Below are positions 63,390-64,000 of a stretch of 64,000 bases of DNA, piece after piece. How positions within the stretch are numbered: the stretch's first letter is position 1; every line of letters begins with the position of its first letter. Position numbers and translations under genes: made by a program. The stretch comes from Lutibacter flavus (GTDB lineage: Bacteria; Bacteroidota; Bacteroidia; Flavobacteriales; Flavobacteriaceae), in the NCBI RefSeq assembly GCF_900188355.1, contig NZ_FZNX01000002.1, positions 596,432-660,431 of the forward strand. The letters run 5' to 3'. Below the pieces are notes generated by a model. It saw nothing but the letters and a program-made list of their open reading frames with translations. It did no database searches and was not told the DNA's origin.

Positions 63390-64000
63390 ATGAAAAAAAA
63401 TTACTTTATTGGTTTATTATTTTCTTCGATTTTATTGGTGTTTCTCCAATATTCTGACATATTTATGTCTTTTTTTAAGACTCAAATAGATACTGAATTA
63501 TTACCAAAAAATAATTTCCCATATGCTTATTTAGCAAAAAAAGAACCTACTTCAATAGTGGAGTACAATTATTTTTATAATGAAGAATCTGAATATTTTG
63601 TTGAGGATACGGAAACTGTAAAGGAAGCCAAATCAAATGCTGTTGAGGTTATAGAAAAGGTTAGTTTTGATGCTGGCTGTCCAAATAGTCCAATTACTCA
63701 AAATAATGACTTAGGAAATTGTTATGCAGTCGTAACTTTTACAGCACCTACGGCTAGTTCTGGAAATAAAGTTACTCAAACAGCTGGATTAGCTTCTGGC
63801 TCAGCATTTCCTGTTGGCACAACAACTAATACCTTTGAAGAGACAACTGATCCAGGAGATGTATTTGTAGGTTCTTGTAGTTTTGATGTTATAATAACAG
63901 ACAATGAAGCGCCAACGGCGTCTAATCCTGCAGCTGTTGTTGTAGAATGTACGGTTGATATTCCTGCTGTTGATATTACTGATGTTATTGATGAAGCTGA
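63390..64000 (+). CDS. HYR-domain surface/secreted protein (3' partial)
   Basis: ATG at 63390 opens a frame that stays open to the window end (203 codons). A signal peptide-like helix (about residues 4-21) is followed by a low-complexity acidic part. An N-terminal adhesion-type domain (about 90-150, with Cys pairs in AGCPNSP, GNCYAV and GSCSFDV) comes next. Then comes VIITDNEAPTASNPAAV, the classic link between HYR repeats in flavobacterial giant adhesins and type IX cargo. It probably continues for many repeats and may end in a T9SS sorting domain outside the window. The 377-bp gap before it has a TATATTTG at 63125 and nothing else recognised. Confidence 0.8.
   Translation, partial: MKKNYFIGLLFSSILLVFLQYSDIFMSFFKTQIDTELLPKNNFPYAYLAKKEPTSIVEYNYFYNEESEYFVEDTETVKEAKSNAVEVIEKVSFDAGCPNSPITQNNDLGNCYAVVTFTAPTASSGNKVTQTAGLASGSAFPVGTTTNTFEETTDPGDVFVGSCSFDVIITDNEAPTASNPAAVVVECTVDIPAVDITDVIDEA

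Overview
The window comes from a low-G+C Bacteroidota genome, most likely a marine or gliding member of the family Flavobacteriaceae. The evidence is SprA (type IX secretion/gliding), a sprA-gcvH-vanZ-tonB neighbourhood, sucA-sucB, promoters of the Bacteroidota type (TTG/TTTG about 19-20 bp before TAnnTTTG), A-rich leaders instead of strong Shine-Dalgarno sites, and several LytS/LytTR and PAS hybrid sensor systems. No genus is claimed.

Layout. 1-8.1 kb: 3' part of sprA, then gcvH, a VanZ-like gene with an overlapping TTG start, and tonB, closed by a terminator. 8.2-13.4 kb: a three-gene cassette (PKD/beta-barrel protein, TPR-CHAT caspase-like protein, small retropepsin-like protein). 13.3-18.2 kb (minus): a beta-barrel protein and the 2-oxoglutarate dehydrogenase genes sucB and sucA. 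18.5 kb: tRNA-Asn. 18.8-30.7 kb: a LytS/LytTR two-component system divergent from a 28-aa micropeptide gene and a run of secreted serine hydrolases and S41 peptidases, with one collapsed gene remnant. 30.8-33.7 kb: a broken monooxygenase-like gene, an HxlR regulator, two CPBP membrane proteases and a cupin. 34.1-38.7 kb: a second 28-aa micropeptide, an ABC ATPase and an ABC permease fused to an M1 aminopeptidase. 39.0-46.8 kb: an NtrB/NtrC-like pair divergent from two tandem 36-aa micropeptides, then an adaptor, ATPase and permease of MacAB type. 47.1-52.3 kb: a second LytS/LytTR pair, another serine hydrolase and an esterase-TPR protein. 52.3-53.1 kb: repeats and a porin-like pseudogene. 53.1-57.5 kb: a giant PAS/GAF hybrid histidine kinase. 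57.8-63.0 kb: a small secreted protein, a galactan pair (GH53 endo-galactanase and GH2 beta-galactosidase) and a sugar-nucleotide-epimerase-like protein. 63.4 kb to the end: start of a HYR-repeat surface protein.

The most interesting signal is a family of four tiny, so far unnamed peptides (28, 28, 36 and 36 aa). They share the C-terminal pattern S-x4-W-x3-R-R-[FY]-[RS] and lie just upstream of secreted-hydrolase or ABC-export operons. Two of them (20822, 34098) also share a 37-nt upstream block at exactly the same distance from a TATGTTTG -7 element. That block contains direct half-sites spaced 21 bp, as expected for a LytTR regulator, and a LytTR gene is encoded next door. The other two (41977, 42114) sit behind a sigma-54-like promoter and two tandem TGTTC-N6-GAACA dyads spaced two helical turns apart, next to a divergent NtrC-like regulator gene. 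Together this looks like a two-component-controlled micropeptide export or envelope-response system that ordinary gene callers would miss. Its function is inference only.
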